Origin: Bacteroidales bacterium Phil12
Lineage (GTDB): Bacteria > Bacteroidota > Bacteroidia > Bacteroidales > P3
Length of the DNA: 44,921 bases
Reading direction: 5' to 3'
Assembly: GCA_002633275.1 (NCBI GenBank)
Contig: NWBO01000087.1
Span: 1 to 44,921 of the forward strand
Shown: piece after piece, positions 18,395 through 26,920 of the stretch
Position numbering within the stretch: position 1 is the first letter of the stretch
How the letters are laid out: every line of letters starts with the position of its first letter
The notes under the pieces: generated by a model
Databases searched by the model: none
What the model saw: the letters and a program-made list of their open reading frames with translations, nothing else
What the model was told of the DNA's origin: nothing
Program-made: the position numbers and the translations under genes

Positions 18395-19417
18395 TTATTT
18401 TTCAAAGTCGGTTCTAAACATGGATTCAATAACGCCTTTGGCGTCTTTATCTGCTATTATTTTATAACCGAAATCTATCTTGGTTTTTACACTTCCGTCC
18501 TCATTAAAACCTTCAATAACAGATGTGTTCAAATACAATTCGCTTTTCTCGTTAATACGCACAAAATCATTAACAGACAATAATTTTACTATTCCGCCTA
18601 TACTGTTAAAGACATTGTATCTGTCGCCATTAGAAAGCACTATCTGAGTTTGTTTTCCCGCTTGACGAACCAATAAAATGTCTTTTTGCGGAATCTCCTT
18701 CACTCCTTGTTGCAAGTTAAAGCGAATGGCATCGCCCAAAAACTTATCATCTTTATAAAACAACTTCTGGACACATGTTCCTTGCATATCATAAACTTCC
18801 CAAGTGCCTTGTTTGTTACCTTTTTCATAGCGACCCTTGATTTTCAATGTGCCGTCGGAATAATATTCCATATAATCGCCGTCCAAAACATTGTTATTAT
18901 AAAAAGTTTTGTAATACCCTTCCTCGTAAAGTGAGCAGAAATATTCGCCTTGTTTAACACCATGTTTGTATGTTGTGGCTTCGATAACATCTTTACCGCT
19001 CGTCTCCCATTTTTTCTCAATGCCGTCTTTTACATTGTTGATATAATTTTCTTCGCTAATCTTCTTACCCTTTTCGGTGTAATATTCCCAAAGTCCTTCT
19101 TTATTCTTATCAACGTAATTGCCCTTTGCCTTTACACTGCCATTGGGATAAATAAATTGAGAATAAACCTTACGACCTTTATCGGTGTAATAGTTTTTCA
19201 GTTCAATCTTACCATTTCTGTCATAATAATAAAAAGTATCCACAGGATAGTCGTCCTTGAACTGCCCCTTATAAACGATGCGATTATTCTTATCTTTCTT
19301 TATCCATTCGCCTTGTTTCTTACCGTTTTTATCCGTTTGGTTTTGTGCATTCACTGTTGCTATCGAAGTGCATAATGCAACTCCCAAAACCAAACCTGTT
19401 TTCAAAATATTATTCAT
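18395..19417 (-). CDS. Exported MORN-like (YwqK-type) repeat protein
   Basis: A 340-aa protein with a signal peptide (to about NAQ, residue 25), followed by many repeats of the form YxxNGxxxxxGxYxxxxKxGxWxxY (for example GQFKDDYPVDTFYYYDRNGK and KGRYEKGNKQGTWEVYD). These are MORN-like repeats often annotated as the YwqK family; the label toxin-antitoxin protein attached to that family is weakly founded. The repeats run to about residue 215, then a separate C-terminal domain. It starts 10 nt after gmhB, so it is probably cotranscribed. Function unknown. Confidence 0.75.
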   Translation of the reverse strand: MNNILKTGLVLGVALCTSIATVNAQNQTDKNGKKQGEWIKKDKNNRIVYKGQFKDDYPVDTFYYYDRNGKIELKNYYTDKGRKVYSQFIYPNGSVKAKGNYVDKNKEGLWEYYTEKGKKISEENYINNVKDGIEKKWETSGKDVIEATTYKHGVKQGEYFCSLYEEGYYKTFYNNNVLDGDYMEYYSDGTLKIKGRYEKGNKQGTWEVYDMQGTCVQKLFYKDDKFLGDAIRFNLQQGVKEIPQKDILLVRQAGKQTQIVLSNGDRYNVFNSIGGIVKLLSVNDFVRINEKSELYLNTSVIEGFNEDGSVKTKIDFGYKIIADKDAKGVIESMFRTDFEK

Positions 19418-19426
19418 ATATATAAA

Positions 19427-19993
19427 TTATTTATTGTTATCTTTCAAAAAATTCGCAAAGTCAATCAGACTATCAAAACTATAATCTATCAAATCCCTAT
19501 CAATTTCCTCTTCCGTCTTGTTATCAATAAAAACGGTAGTCATACCGCAACGTTTTCCAAACAGCATATCACCCATTGCATCTCCCACCATTATGCTATT
19601 GGAAAATACTATCTCGGGATAATCTTTTGCAGCCTTGAAAGCCATTCCTACATTAGGCTTACGGTCCGGTGAAGACACGGTTTTCAAATCAGGACAATGA
19701 TAAATCTTATCTATTCTTCCATCCTCAGAGTGTATTTCCTGCAACATCTTTTCACTCAAAAGAGAAAAATCCTCTTCACTCATCAATCCCTTACCTATCC
19801 CTTGTTGATTGGTTACAACAAAGATATGAGCGAACACTGAATTAAAAATCCTCAATGCTTCTTTAACGCCACCGATAAACTCAAATTCTTCGTAAGAAAG
19901 TATATATCCGCCAATCTTACGTACATTGATAACCCCGTCTCTATCCAAGAACAAAGACGTTTGAGCATTTATCGTTATATTATCGGTTTTCAT
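19427..19993 (-). CDS. gmhB: HAD-IIIA phosphatase, GmhB-like
   Basis: Predicted D-glycero-D-manno-heptose 1,7-bisphosphate 7-phosphatase, acting after GmhA in ADP-heptose synthesis for lipopolysaccharide. The 188-aa protein has the HAD motifs LDRDGVIN (nucleophile Asp), VVTNQQGIGKG, RKPNVGM and VGDAMGDMLFG. The loop that binds zinc in E. coli GmhB (Cys/His, Cys/Cys) is reduced to a single Cys (YHCPDLKTVSSPDRKP), so substrate preference may differ. The start at 19993 overlaps gmhA by 14 nt; a longer in-frame start at 20038 lies within gmhA. Confidence 0.75.
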   Translation of the reverse strand: MKTDNITINAQTSLFLDRDGVINVRKIGGYILSYEEFEFIGGVKEALRIFNSVFAHIFVVTNQQGIGKGLMSEEDFSLLSEKMLQEIHSEDGRIDKIYHCPDLKTVSSPDRKPNVGMAFKAAKDYPEIVFSNSIMVGDAMGDMLFGKRCGMTTVFIDNKTEEEIDRDLIDYSFDSLIDFANFLKDNNK

Positions 19994-20567
19994 TGCCAAA
20001 CAATGCTTGTTCAACTTTTTCACAAATGATATGGCCAATCATAATATGCGATTCCTGTATTCGTGGCGTGTCACAAGAAGGCACATTAAGCAAAATATCA
20101 GCCAAGTCTTTCATTTTACCACCGCTTTTACCTGTCAGAGCAATGTTTATCATACCCAATTCTTTTGCTTTTTGCATCGCCTTGCAAATATTCTCGCTAT
20201 TGCCCGAAGTGGATATACCCACCAAAACATCGCCTGCCTTTCCCGTCGCCTCAACCATACGCTCAAAAATCTTATCGTATGAATAATCGTTTGCAACTGC
20301 TGTCAAATAAGATGTATTGACATGCAAGGCTTCGGCAGATAGTGGAGGTCTGTCGAAATAAAAACGTCCCGACAATTCGGCTGCTAAATGCTGTGCATCG
20401 GCTGCCGAACCACCATTGCCGCAAAATAATACTTTGCCTTTCTTGTTATAAGCCTCAACTATCACTTCAATACTTTTGTTTATCCTTTGAATAAAATCCT
20501 CACTTTTAAGTATATCTTGTTTGACAAGTATGGACTGCTCAATAATTTTCTGTATTGTCATAATCAT
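19980..20567 (-). CDS. gmhA: Phosphoheptose isomerase
   Basis: Converts sedoheptulose 7-phosphate to D-glycero-D-manno-heptose 7-phosphate, the first step of heptose synthesis. The 195-aa SIS-fold protein has FCGNGGSAADAQHLAAEL (about 48-65, including the catalytic Glu), GISTSGNSENI, the sugar-phosphate site DTPRIQESH and the late catalytic His (MIGHIICE). Normal length. It heads the operon gmhA-gmhB-MORN. Two ATGs (20567 and 20561) are equally possible starts. Confidence 0.92.
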   Translation of the reverse strand: MIMTIQKIIEQSILVKQDILKSEDFIQRINKSIEVIVEAYNKKGKVLFCGNGGSAADAQHLAAELSGRFYFDRPPLSAEALHVNTSYLTAVANDYSYDKIFERMVEATGKAGDVLVGISTSGNSENICKAMQKAKELGMINIALTGKSGGKMKDLADILLNVPSCDTPRIQESHIMIGHIICEKVEQALFGNENR

Positions 20568-20623
20568 TAGATTTTTAATTTTCTTACTATATATTCATAG
20601 CAAAAACCTTTTTCGTTAAATCG

Positions 20624-20631
20624 CAAAAATA
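20624..20631 (-). promoter_or_regulatory. Promoter -7 box for gmhA
   Basis: Minus-strand TATTTTTG matches TAnnTTTG, 57 nt before the gmhA start. Confidence 0.45.
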
Positions 20632-20644
20632 ATTAAAGTAATCG

Positions 20645-20748
20645 TTTTACTGATGTTTAACACTATTTTGCTAATGTTTAATATTATTTTTCTAATGTTT
20701 AATACTAATTTTGTGGTATCACATCAAAATTTTGCGGTATCAACACAT
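20645..20748. repeat. 21-bp repeat array 5
   Basis: Five in-phase units between the glycosyltransferase stop and gmhA. The first three use TGATGTTTAACAC, TAATGTTTAATAT and TAATGTTTAATAC. The last two have diverged to TGTGGTATCACATC and TGCGGTATCAAC while keeping the 21-bp phase. Confidence 0.85.
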
Positions 20749-20762
20749 GTTAATTTTTTTGC

Positions 20763-21719
20763 TTAAAAATTCTTTTCCTTTTCTATAACGTATGAATTTC
20801 TTGTAGGCGAATTTCTTCCGATTAGTTCTGCCAAAAATCCCGTAAGGAACAACTGAACACCTATCGCAATAGACACCAAAGAAATATAGAAATACGTTGT
20901 ATCGGCAATTCTTCTCATCGGTATGCCGTTACATATAGCAATTATCTTTTGTATTCCAAGAACAATGGCAGCCAAAATACCGATAAAAAACATTATCGAA
21001 CCAACAGCCCCGAAGAAGTGCATAGGTTTTTTTGAGAACTTGGAAACGAACATAATACTTATCAAGTCCAAATAACCATTGATAAATCTATTCATTCCGA
21101 ACTTCGATGTACCATGAGCGCGTTTGCGGTGCTTGACAACCTTTTCGCCAATATTGGAAAAACCTGCCCATTTGGCAATAACAGGAATATAACGGTGCAT
21201 CTCGCCATAGACTTCAATGGATTTAACAACGTCTTTTTTATATGCTTTCAACCCGCAATTGAAATCATGTAACTTTATGCCGGACATCATTCTCGTTGTA
21301 GCGTTAAATAACTTACTCGGAATGTTTTTGGCTAACTTGCTATCGTAACGTATCTTCTTCCAACCCGATACCAAATCGAAACCATCGTCTTTAATCATCT
21401 TGTACAGTTCAGGTATTTCGTCGGGAGAATCTTGTAAATCCGCATCCATAGTTATGACAACGTCTCCACTGCAATGTTCAAAACCTACATTCAATGCAGC
21501 ACTCTTGCCGTAGTTTCGTCTGAATTTTATTCCTTTTATATTAGGATTTGCCTCAATCAAACGTTCTATCTCATCAAACGAACCATCTTTGCTTCCGTCA
21601 TCAACCATAATGATTTCATAAGTAAATTTGTTTTCGTCCATAACCTTCTTTATCCAATCGGTTAGTTCTCTTACGGACTCAACTTCATTCAACAAAGGCA
21701 CTATAACAGATATATCCAT
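20763..21719 (-). CDS. Family 2 glycosyltransferase (DPM1/GtrB-like)
   Basis: Predicted to move a sugar from a nucleotide donor to undecaprenyl phosphate or another lipid at the inner membrane. The 318-aa protein has the GT-A domain (SVIVPLLNEVES, VDDGSKDGS, MDADLQDSPDEIPEL, VSGWKKIRYD) and the acceptor-site motif FNCGLKAY. Two C-terminal membrane segments follow (about 233-258 and 277-300), as in GtrB/ArnC relatives. I start at the ATG at 21719; the track-length TTG two codons earlier is less likely. A DUF4199 pair lies upstream, a frequent Bacteroidota arrangement. Confidence 0.88.
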   Translation of the reverse strand: MDISVIVPLLNEVESVRELTDWIKKVMDENKFTYEIIMVDDGSKDGSFDEIERLIEANPNIKGIKFRRNYGKSAALNVGFEHCSGDVVITMDADLQDSPDEIPELYKMIKDDGFDLVSGWKKIRYDSKLAKNIPSKLFNATTRMMSGIKLHDFNCGLKAYKKDVVKSIEVYGEMHRYIPVIAKWAGFSNIGEKVVKHRKRAHGTSKFGMNRFINGYLDLISIMFVSKFSKKPMHFFGAVGSIMFFIGILAAIVLGIQKIIAICNGIPMRRIADTTYFYISLVSIAIGVQLFLTGFLAELIGRNSPTRNSYVIEKEKNF

Positions 21720-21805
21720 ATTCAATTATGTGTTTTTTTCTTTTATTTCTCTTCTCTACTTTTCAAAATCCCAATTTCTTGGATTTTTCAGTGTTTTCGT
21801 TAAAT

Positions 21806-21870
21806 CAGTGTTAAACATTAGCAAATTAATCTCTCACATTATTTTTCCAATCATTAACACTAATAAAACG
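21806..21870. repeat. 21-bp repeat array 6
   Basis: Three in-phase units with mixed words: GTGTTAAACATTAG, ATCTCTCACATTAT and ATCATTAACACTAA. The end abuts the DUF4199 stop at 21876. Confidence 0.85.
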
Positions 21871-21875
21871 TTTGC

Positions 21876-22415
21876 TTATTGTTTTTCTTTTATTCGTGGT
21901 TGGGAATCCTCGTTTTTCAACAAAATTCCAATTACAAAAGCCCACAAGATAGCCATTATTATATTGTAAATAACAGATTGAAACGCTATAACACTCGGGC
22001 GTGTCATCTGTGCAAAATCTTCGGGTGTGTATTGTTGATATTCCTCAATCTCTCTTAAATTGTTAGCACAACGCAGACTCATCTCACTATCAATATTTGC
22101 GGCATATATATACATAAAAACGCCGAATAGCACAGCTGCCACGCAACCTGAATAAAATCCCACAAGCCAACTCTCCTTGAAAGTTATTTTCTTATTCTCC
22201 AAACTCGAACGATAATGGAATACACAGCAAGCCATAAGTACCAACATCGCAATATTATCCCAAATGGTCATTGGCGAAGATGGTTTGTATATCATCAAAT
22301 ACCTAAGCAATAACGACAGTATCATTATCGCTCCTATCACAAGACCATATCGCAAAGACATTCTATGATAATTGCCGTGCATAACAGACTCGTATCTTCT
22401 TATTAATTTTCTCAT
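21876..22415 (-). CDS. DUF4199 membrane protein (second)
   Basis: A 179-aa integral membrane protein with four predicted helices (about 24-43, 52-68, 85-105 and 145-167), the layout of DUF4199. Family function is unknown; members often lie beside family 2 glycosyltransferases in this phylum, as here. It overlaps the preceding DUF4199 gene by 4 nt (ATGA). The two proteins are only loosely similar, consistent with an old duplication. Confidence 0.75.
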   Translation of the reverse strand: MRKLIRRYESVMHGNYHRMSLRYGLVIGAIMILSLLLRYLMIYKPSSPMTIWDNIAMLVLMACCVFHYRSSLENKKITFKESWLVGFYSGCVAAVLFGVFMYIYAANIDSEMSLRCANNLREIEEYQQYTPEDFAQMTRPSVIAFQSVIYNIIMAILWAFVIGILLKNEDSQPRIKEKQ

Positions 22416-22966
22416 TTTCGTATATAAAGTTTTTGATTAAACGATATAAAAGCACAAAGAAGTAAGGAATAAAACATAGTATTAAAGACAAAAGACAAAT
22501 AAGTTGCAAACACAAAACTCGCTTTGAAGACAGAATATGTCTGAGGTGTCATATTGGCAGAATAATCAACCTGAAAACTCTCTTGCATCAGTTTGAACAC
22601 TTCGCTCATATAGGTTTGGAAGAACAAAGGATCTAATTTTATTATCTTCAAAGCAAAATACAAAGCATAAAACGCTGCAATGATTATCGAAGCATAGAAA
22701 CATATTTTAATCATTTTAGAGAATTTCAACGTCAAAACATTATTCTCTCTTCTGTACTTGGTTATCATTACTCCAATCAAAGCAATCTCTATCAAAAAAT
22801 ATATATCGGCAAAATAGGCAAACCTTTCAAATTTAGTATAGAAACCTATCAGATAATACAATAATGTTATAAATCCGATTATACTTCCCCAACGAAAAGC
22901 AAATTGAAAAGGCGTTTTCGTTTCGTTTGTTTGTTGCGTTATGTTTTGTTGTGTTGTTTCTTCCAT
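22412..22966 (-). CDS. DUF4199 membrane protein (first)
   Basis: A 184-aa protein with four predicted membrane helices (about 26-43, 50-68, 87-107 and 150-175) and a polar, Gln/Thr-rich N-terminus. The overall pattern matches DUF4199, although sequence similarity within the family is weak. First gene of the unit DUF4199-DUF4199-glycosyltransferase. Role unknown; an accessory part in lipid-linked sugar handling is an inference from context only. Confidence 0.7.
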   Translation of the reverse strand: MEETTQQNITQQTNETKTPFQFAFRWGSIIGFITLLYYLIGFYTKFERFAYFADIYFLIEIALIGVMITKYRRENNVLTLKFSKMIKICFYASIIIAAFYALYFALKIIKLDPLFFQTYMSEVFKLMQESFQVDYSANMTPQTYSVFKASFVFATYLSFVFNTMFYSLLLCAFISFNQKLYIRK

Positions 22967-23006
22967 TACTTATTTACTTCCTACAATATCAATAAATGTT
23001 TTTTTT

Positions 23007-23090
23007 AATCACTCACATTATTTTTTTAATCACTCACACCAGCAAAGTAATCACTCACATTAATAAATTAGTTATTGACACTATTTTTCA
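23007..23090. repeat. 21-bp repeat array 7
   Basis: Four in-phase units, dominated by the AATCACTCACA word (three copies), the last being AGTTATTGACACTA. It fills nearly all the space between DUF4199 and the stop of the DUF4838 gene. Confidence 0.9.
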
Positions 23091-23094
23091 AAAA

Positions 23095-25350
23095 TTACTT
23101 CACAATGATTTCATCTAAGAATACCCAAGAATTTTTGGTATAACAATAATGCCAAGAAGGCAATGTTTTGGTTCCTGTAACCACAAACTTTATATATCTG
23201 AAATCATCGTCAGCCTCGTATTTATATTCCTTTATCATCGGAGCGTTTTTATTGTAGCCGTCGCCCTCTATCGTTCCCAAAGAAGTGAATTTTTTGTTGT
23301 CTTTGCTTACCAAACATTCTATACTTATAGGATGCAAAATCCATGAAGCAGGTTTGCTTAAAGAAGAAATGGAAATCTCTTTGTGTTTTACCACTTGTTC
23401 CAAATCGACAGAGATAGAAAAATCATAGCCCCACCAACCAATCCAAAGCATTTTATAATCATCAGAACCGATAACCCCGTCGGTCAAGGTTGATAACTTA
23501 CCATTGGAATAAGATTCGGAAGGAGCAATATCGGAACTGACATTCTTATGAAAAGCAAGGTTATTAACCACATCACTATTAATCATACGTTTTGTTGCAT
23601 TGTAATAAGCATCGGGAGTTAAGCCTTTTTCACTCAAATCGGCAACATCGGCAAACTTGCAGGTATTATAGAACTTCTCCAACTTATCCTGCATATTTTT
23701 TTTAACCTGCCAATTGCCGTTAATCTGCTCAAACCAACCGTCTTGTCCATACATATCAGTTTTTGCTATCTCCATAATAGCAAAATCTATCGGCATACGA
23801 GCCACTTGAACCCTTGCCAAATAAGTGTTGTCATCTCTGACTTTGTGTTCGGCAATATTAAACATATGTTCCCAACGCAAAAGATTTTCTTTTGTAAACA
23901 AATCGTCTTTGTATTTAACAGGAGAGCCATAAATATCCAAAACAACTTTACCTTTCAAGTCATAGGCTTTTTGTTCAATATCGTCAATGTACGATTTAAT
24001 GATACTACCTGCCTCGTTGCCGTAATAATTCATACAAAAATCGTTTATAATGCTGTCTGCATTGATATTTGGATTCCAAAGCAACTTACTAATCAAATAA
24101 TTCTTCAACACCGAAAACTCATGTCCGTTATCAAGGTTGCCTTGTTGGAAGTGCTGAAAAGCATTATTGCGAACAAAAAATTGGATATTGGGTTGCAAAA
24201 CATGAAGATTAGGAAACGGTGATACATAATAATCAAAATCCACCACGTAATCCCAAAGAAATATGTTTTTTGTAATCTTACCCCATTGGGTCATATCGTA
24301 AGCAAAACTGCCTTCGCTTTTGCCTTGCTCCTCTATCGTCTTGTTTCTGTCTGCTTCAATGGAACAAAGCATAATTTGGACATTGTTTTCAACAGTCATA
24401 CCTTCGGGACATTTTCGTGAGAAACGATAAGCCAAAGTAGAGATTGTTTTATCGGGAAAAGCCTTTGCTATTTTATTAACGAAATATATCACAGGAGCGG
24501 CATCCGAATGGTATTCATCGATAAGTCTTTGACAATTTTCGCAATGACATACCACATCATTGTCTTCTTGCGAAACGCTCCAAACTTGCTTATCGGGTTG
24601 GATAAGCATTGCCGTTGCAAGATTTTCTTTTACAATATCGAAAACCTGTTCATTTGTCCAACACACCTGTTCCCTGCTTCGGTCGTTATTGACTAACGCA
24701 AAATATTCGGGATTGGTATCGAAATATTTTTGAGGAGAACAAAGTTTTAGGATTGTATGCACGAAATAACCGTTAGCGAACATATCTTCGGTAGTTTGTG
24801 CTTTCAACCAATGTTTCAATGCAATGTCTCTTCTGTTTAGTTGTCCGTGAATATTTCTAAAAGAATTTGGCGTTGTGTATGTATATGATGAAAAATTCGT
24901 CAGCGTCAAATTGGAATCCGTTGGATAATACTCGCAATCCGAAGCATATTTCCTTACTCCAAGATGATTTTCCACGAAATCTATTACCGAATACAATGTA
25001 TATTCATCATCTTTACAATTAAAGTAAAGTGAGTTCTTTTTCCTTTCTACACTTATCGTGTTGGGTTTATCGCAAACAACACAATTGCAGTCGGTATTGC
25101 CGATATGTATTTCTTCTTTGTGTGATTTTCTACATTTATTCACGATTGGGACCTTTGCTCCACTTATTTTGTATATGGACTCCTGCATAAGTTGAGCAGC
25201 AAGCATCTCGTTTTCGGAAGGTTTCTTGGGTACAATAATATGATATTTTGTTGTGCCTTGTCTTGATATTACCATATCTGTACTGTTTTTTGTCGTCGAA
25301 CAACCAAAAAACAAAACGACTAATGATAAGATGATAATAATTTTTCTCAT
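23095..25350 (-). CDS. DUF4838 lipoprotein with discoidin-like domain
   Basis: A 751-aa surface or periplasmic lipoprotein: lipobox FFGCS (Cys17). An N-terminal alpha-glucuronidase-type domain (about 40-125) is followed by the DUF4838 core (about 170-480, with SVSQEDNDVVCHCENC and a conserved-looking WDYVVDFDYY). The C-terminus (about 600-751, starting NLAFHKNVSSD) looks like an F5/8 type C carbohydrate-binding domain. DUF4838 proteins resemble family 20/67-like glycosidases, so it may act on a plant or host glycan; the substrate cannot be read from the sequence. Own promoter at 25371-25378. Confidence 0.82.
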   Translation of the reverse strand: MRKIIIILSLVVLFFGCSTTKNSTDMVISRQGTTKYHIIVPKKPSENEMLAAQLMQESIYKISGAKVPIVNKCRKSHKEEIHIGNTDCNCVVCDKPNTISVERKKNSLYFNCKDDEYTLYSVIDFVENHLGVRKYASDCEYYPTDSNLTLTNFSSYTYTTPNSFRNIHGQLNRRDIALKHWLKAQTTEDMFANGYFVHTILKLCSPQKYFDTNPEYFALVNNDRSREQVCWTNEQVFDIVKENLATAMLIQPDKQVWSVSQEDNDVVCHCENCQRLIDEYHSDAAPVIYFVNKIAKAFPDKTISTLAYRFSRKCPEGMTVENNVQIMLCSIEADRNKTIEEQGKSEGSFAYDMTQWGKITKNIFLWDYVVDFDYYVSPFPNLHVLQPNIQFFVRNNAFQHFQQGNLDNGHEFSVLKNYLISKLLWNPNINADSIINDFCMNYYGNEAGSIIKSYIDDIEQKAYDLKGKVVLDIYGSPVKYKDDLFTKENLLRWEHMFNIAEHKVRDDNTYLARVQVARMPIDFAIMEIAKTDMYGQDGWFEQINGNWQVKKNMQDKLEKFYNTCKFADVADLSEKGLTPDAYYNATKRMINSDVVNNLAFHKNVSSDIAPSESYSNGKLSTLTDGVIGSDDYKMLWIGWWGYDFSISVDLEQVVKHKEISISSLSKPASWILHPISIECLVSKDNKKFTSLGTIEGDGYNKNAPMIKEYKYEADDDFRYIKFVVTGTKTLPSWHYCYTKNSWVFLDEIIVK

Positions 25351-25370
25351 AATGATTTTTATTTGAAGTG

Positions 25371-25378
25371 CAAAGATA
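25371..25378 (-). promoter_or_regulatory. Promoter -7 box for the DUF4838 gene
   Basis: Minus-strand TATCTTTG matches TAnnTTTG, 21 nt upstream of the ATG. It lies in the 55-nt gap after hydE. Confidence 0.6.
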
Positions 25379-25405
25379 CAAAATTTTCAATATAAATCCG
25401 TAACA

Positions 25406-26497
25406 TTATTGTTTAATTTGCCTTTTAGTGAAAGCCAGGCTATCTCCCCACTCATCATAAAGCACACTGTGGTTAATGCTACTCATTCTTTTATCAAGGC
25501 TGTTGCTACACCACTCGCCGCTATCTTTAACAGTATCTTTATCAGGATAAATCAAGTATTCTTTTCTACTTTGCTTCGGCGAAATATTAGGCATTATTAC
25601 ATTCGCTCCGCTAAGGATGGCTTTTTCTCTTCCAAACTCATCAATGGTTTGATTGGCAGTTGCACTCACCATATTTATTTCAGGCATCATCAACCGTAAA
25701 ACCGCAATCATCTTCATAGTCATAGCCATTCGTTTCTCGTTTGGCGGAATAATGTCTTTGAATTTATATAACGGGGTATCGGGGTGAGGTATGAAAGGTC
25801 CCATACCTACCATTGCTATTTCTTTTCGTTTGAAATACAATAAATCTTCCGCTAAATCTTCCACAGTCTGAAAAGGCAACCCAATCATCACACCCGTCCC
25901 AGTCTGATAACCTATATTCAACAATGCATCTATACAATCTTTTCTTATTTGGAACGAATGCGACAAATTTCTCGGGTGAATTTTGTAAAACAATTCCTCA
26001 TTTGTCGTTTCTATTCTCAGTAAATACCTATGCGCCCCGGCCAAAAACCAACGCTTATATGTGTATTCACTTTGCTCGCCAAGCGAAAGAGTTATGCCAA
26101 GTTTATTATCAGAAATCTCTTTAATCTTTTTAATTAAATATTCTATCTTTTCAATAAAATTTTCATCTTGTCTTTCGCCACTTTGCAAGGCAATAGAACC
26201 ATAATGCAGTTTTATAGCAATTTTTGCACAATCCAAAACCTCTTCTTCGCTTAATTCATAACGATTGACAACCAAATTATCTTTCCTTAATCCGCAATAC
26301 AAACAATTTTTCCTACATTTGTTGGAATACTCTATCAAACCACGCAAATGAACATTGTTATCCAAATATTTTAATTTGACTTCCAAAGCCTTATCCAACA
26401 ATTTCTGCATATCCTCTCCCTCTAATGAAAGCAGATATAAGAGTTCTTGTTTAGTAAAATTTTGTTTGGTTAATATTTCGTTTAATTCCAATTCCAC
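25406..26497 (-). CDS. hydE: [FeFe] hydrogenase H-cluster maturase HydE
   Basis: Radical SAM enzyme that, with HydG and HydF, builds the diiron subcluster of [FeFe] hydrogenase. The 363-aa protein has CRKNCLYCGLR (61-71, the CxxxCxxC cluster motif), SGERQDE, a GITLSLGEQ stretch, RIETTNEELF and GTGVMIGLPFQT, which together favour HydE over BioB or PylB. The start is GTG: an in-frame TAA lies 3 nt before it, and a TATATTTG -7 box lies about 30 nt upstream. No hydF, hydG or hydrogenase gene is nearby. It implies an anaerobic, hydrogen-metabolising cell. Confidence 0.88.
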   Translation of the reverse strand: MELELNEILTKQNFTKQELLYLLSLEGEDMQKLLDKALEVKLKYLDNNVHLRGLIEYSNKCRKNCLYCGLRKDNLVVNRYELSEEEVLDCAKIAIKLHYGSIALQSGERQDENFIEKIEYLIKKIKEISDNKLGITLSLGEQSEYTYKRWFLAGAHRYLLRIETTNEELFYKIHPRNLSHSFQIRKDCIDALLNIGYQTGTGVMIGLPFQTVEDLAEDLLYFKRKEIAMVGMGPFIPHPDTPLYKFKDIIPPNEKRMAMTMKMIAVLRLMMPEINMVSATANQTIDEFGREKAILSGANVIMPNISPKQSRKEYLIYPDKDTVKDSGEWCSNSLDKRMSSINHSVLYDEWGDSLAFTKRQIKQ

Positions 26498-26526
26498 CTC
26501 TTATGAATTTAGATTACAAAATTACG

Positions 26527-26534
26527 CAAATATA
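26527..26534 (-). promoter_or_regulatory. Promoter -7 box for hydE
   Basis: Minus-strand TATATTTG matches TAnnTTTG, 30 nt upstream of the GTG start. Confidence 0.5.
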
Positions 26535-26567
26535 GCTGTATTATGTAAAAAAAACTAAAAAAATATT

Positions 26568-26595
26568 GTCAATTCAAAAAATTGTTGTACTTTTG
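26568..26595 (+). promoter_or_regulatory. Promoter of the SRP RNA gene
   Basis: TTG at 26568 (-33) and TACTTTTG at 26588-26595 (-7) have the spacing of Bacteroidota promoters. The RNA begins about 6 nt after the -7 box. Confidence 0.7.
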
Positions 26596-26600
26596 CATTC

Positions 26601-26703
26601 GGGTAAGTCTTGTACGACCAGCTCCCTTTGAACTCCCCCAGGTCTTGACCGAAGCAAGGGTAAAAAGGTTGTAGCGGTGCGATATAAGTAGCTTACCTTT
26701 TTT
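26601..26703 (+). ncRNA. ffs: Signal recognition particle RNA, small bacterial type
   Basis: RNA scaffold of the SRP, which with Ffh brings membrane-protein ribosomes to FtsY. The ends pair (GGTAAG at 26602-26607 with CTTACC at 26692-26697), followed by a six-T terminator. The apical region (CCCCCAGGTC, TTGACC, GAAGCAAGGG, 26635-26660) is the conserved domain IV with the Ffh-binding loop, in the form seen in Bacteroidota. The paired part is about 97 nt. It is the only plus-strand gene in a long block of minus-strand genes. Confidence 0.92.
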
Positions 26704-26832
26704 GTTTTATATACGTTTCCCACTTTTTCAGTTTCATTATTCTTTTTTTGTAAAACACAGTAAAATCTCATCATTTTACGATATAATTTTACCCATATTT
26801 CACAACAAAAAACGATAAATCCAATCAAAAAA

Positions 26833-26898
26833 TTAGTGTTTAACACTAATTTTTGAACCATTAACACTAAATTTTTAATTAATGATACTATTTTTTGC
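26833..26898. repeat. 21-bp repeat array 8
   Basis: Three in-phase units: AGTGTTTAACACTAAT (itself a palindrome), AACCATTAACACTAA and AATTAATGATACTA. It lies just after the stop side of the NtrC-like gene. Confidence 0.85.
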
Positions 26899-26920
26899 CA
26901 ACACTTATAATCAATAAAGA

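Noticed and set aside
26574-26867. A 97-aa minus-strand reading frame
   Set aside because: It lies across the SRP RNA gene and its terminator and crosses part of a repeat array.
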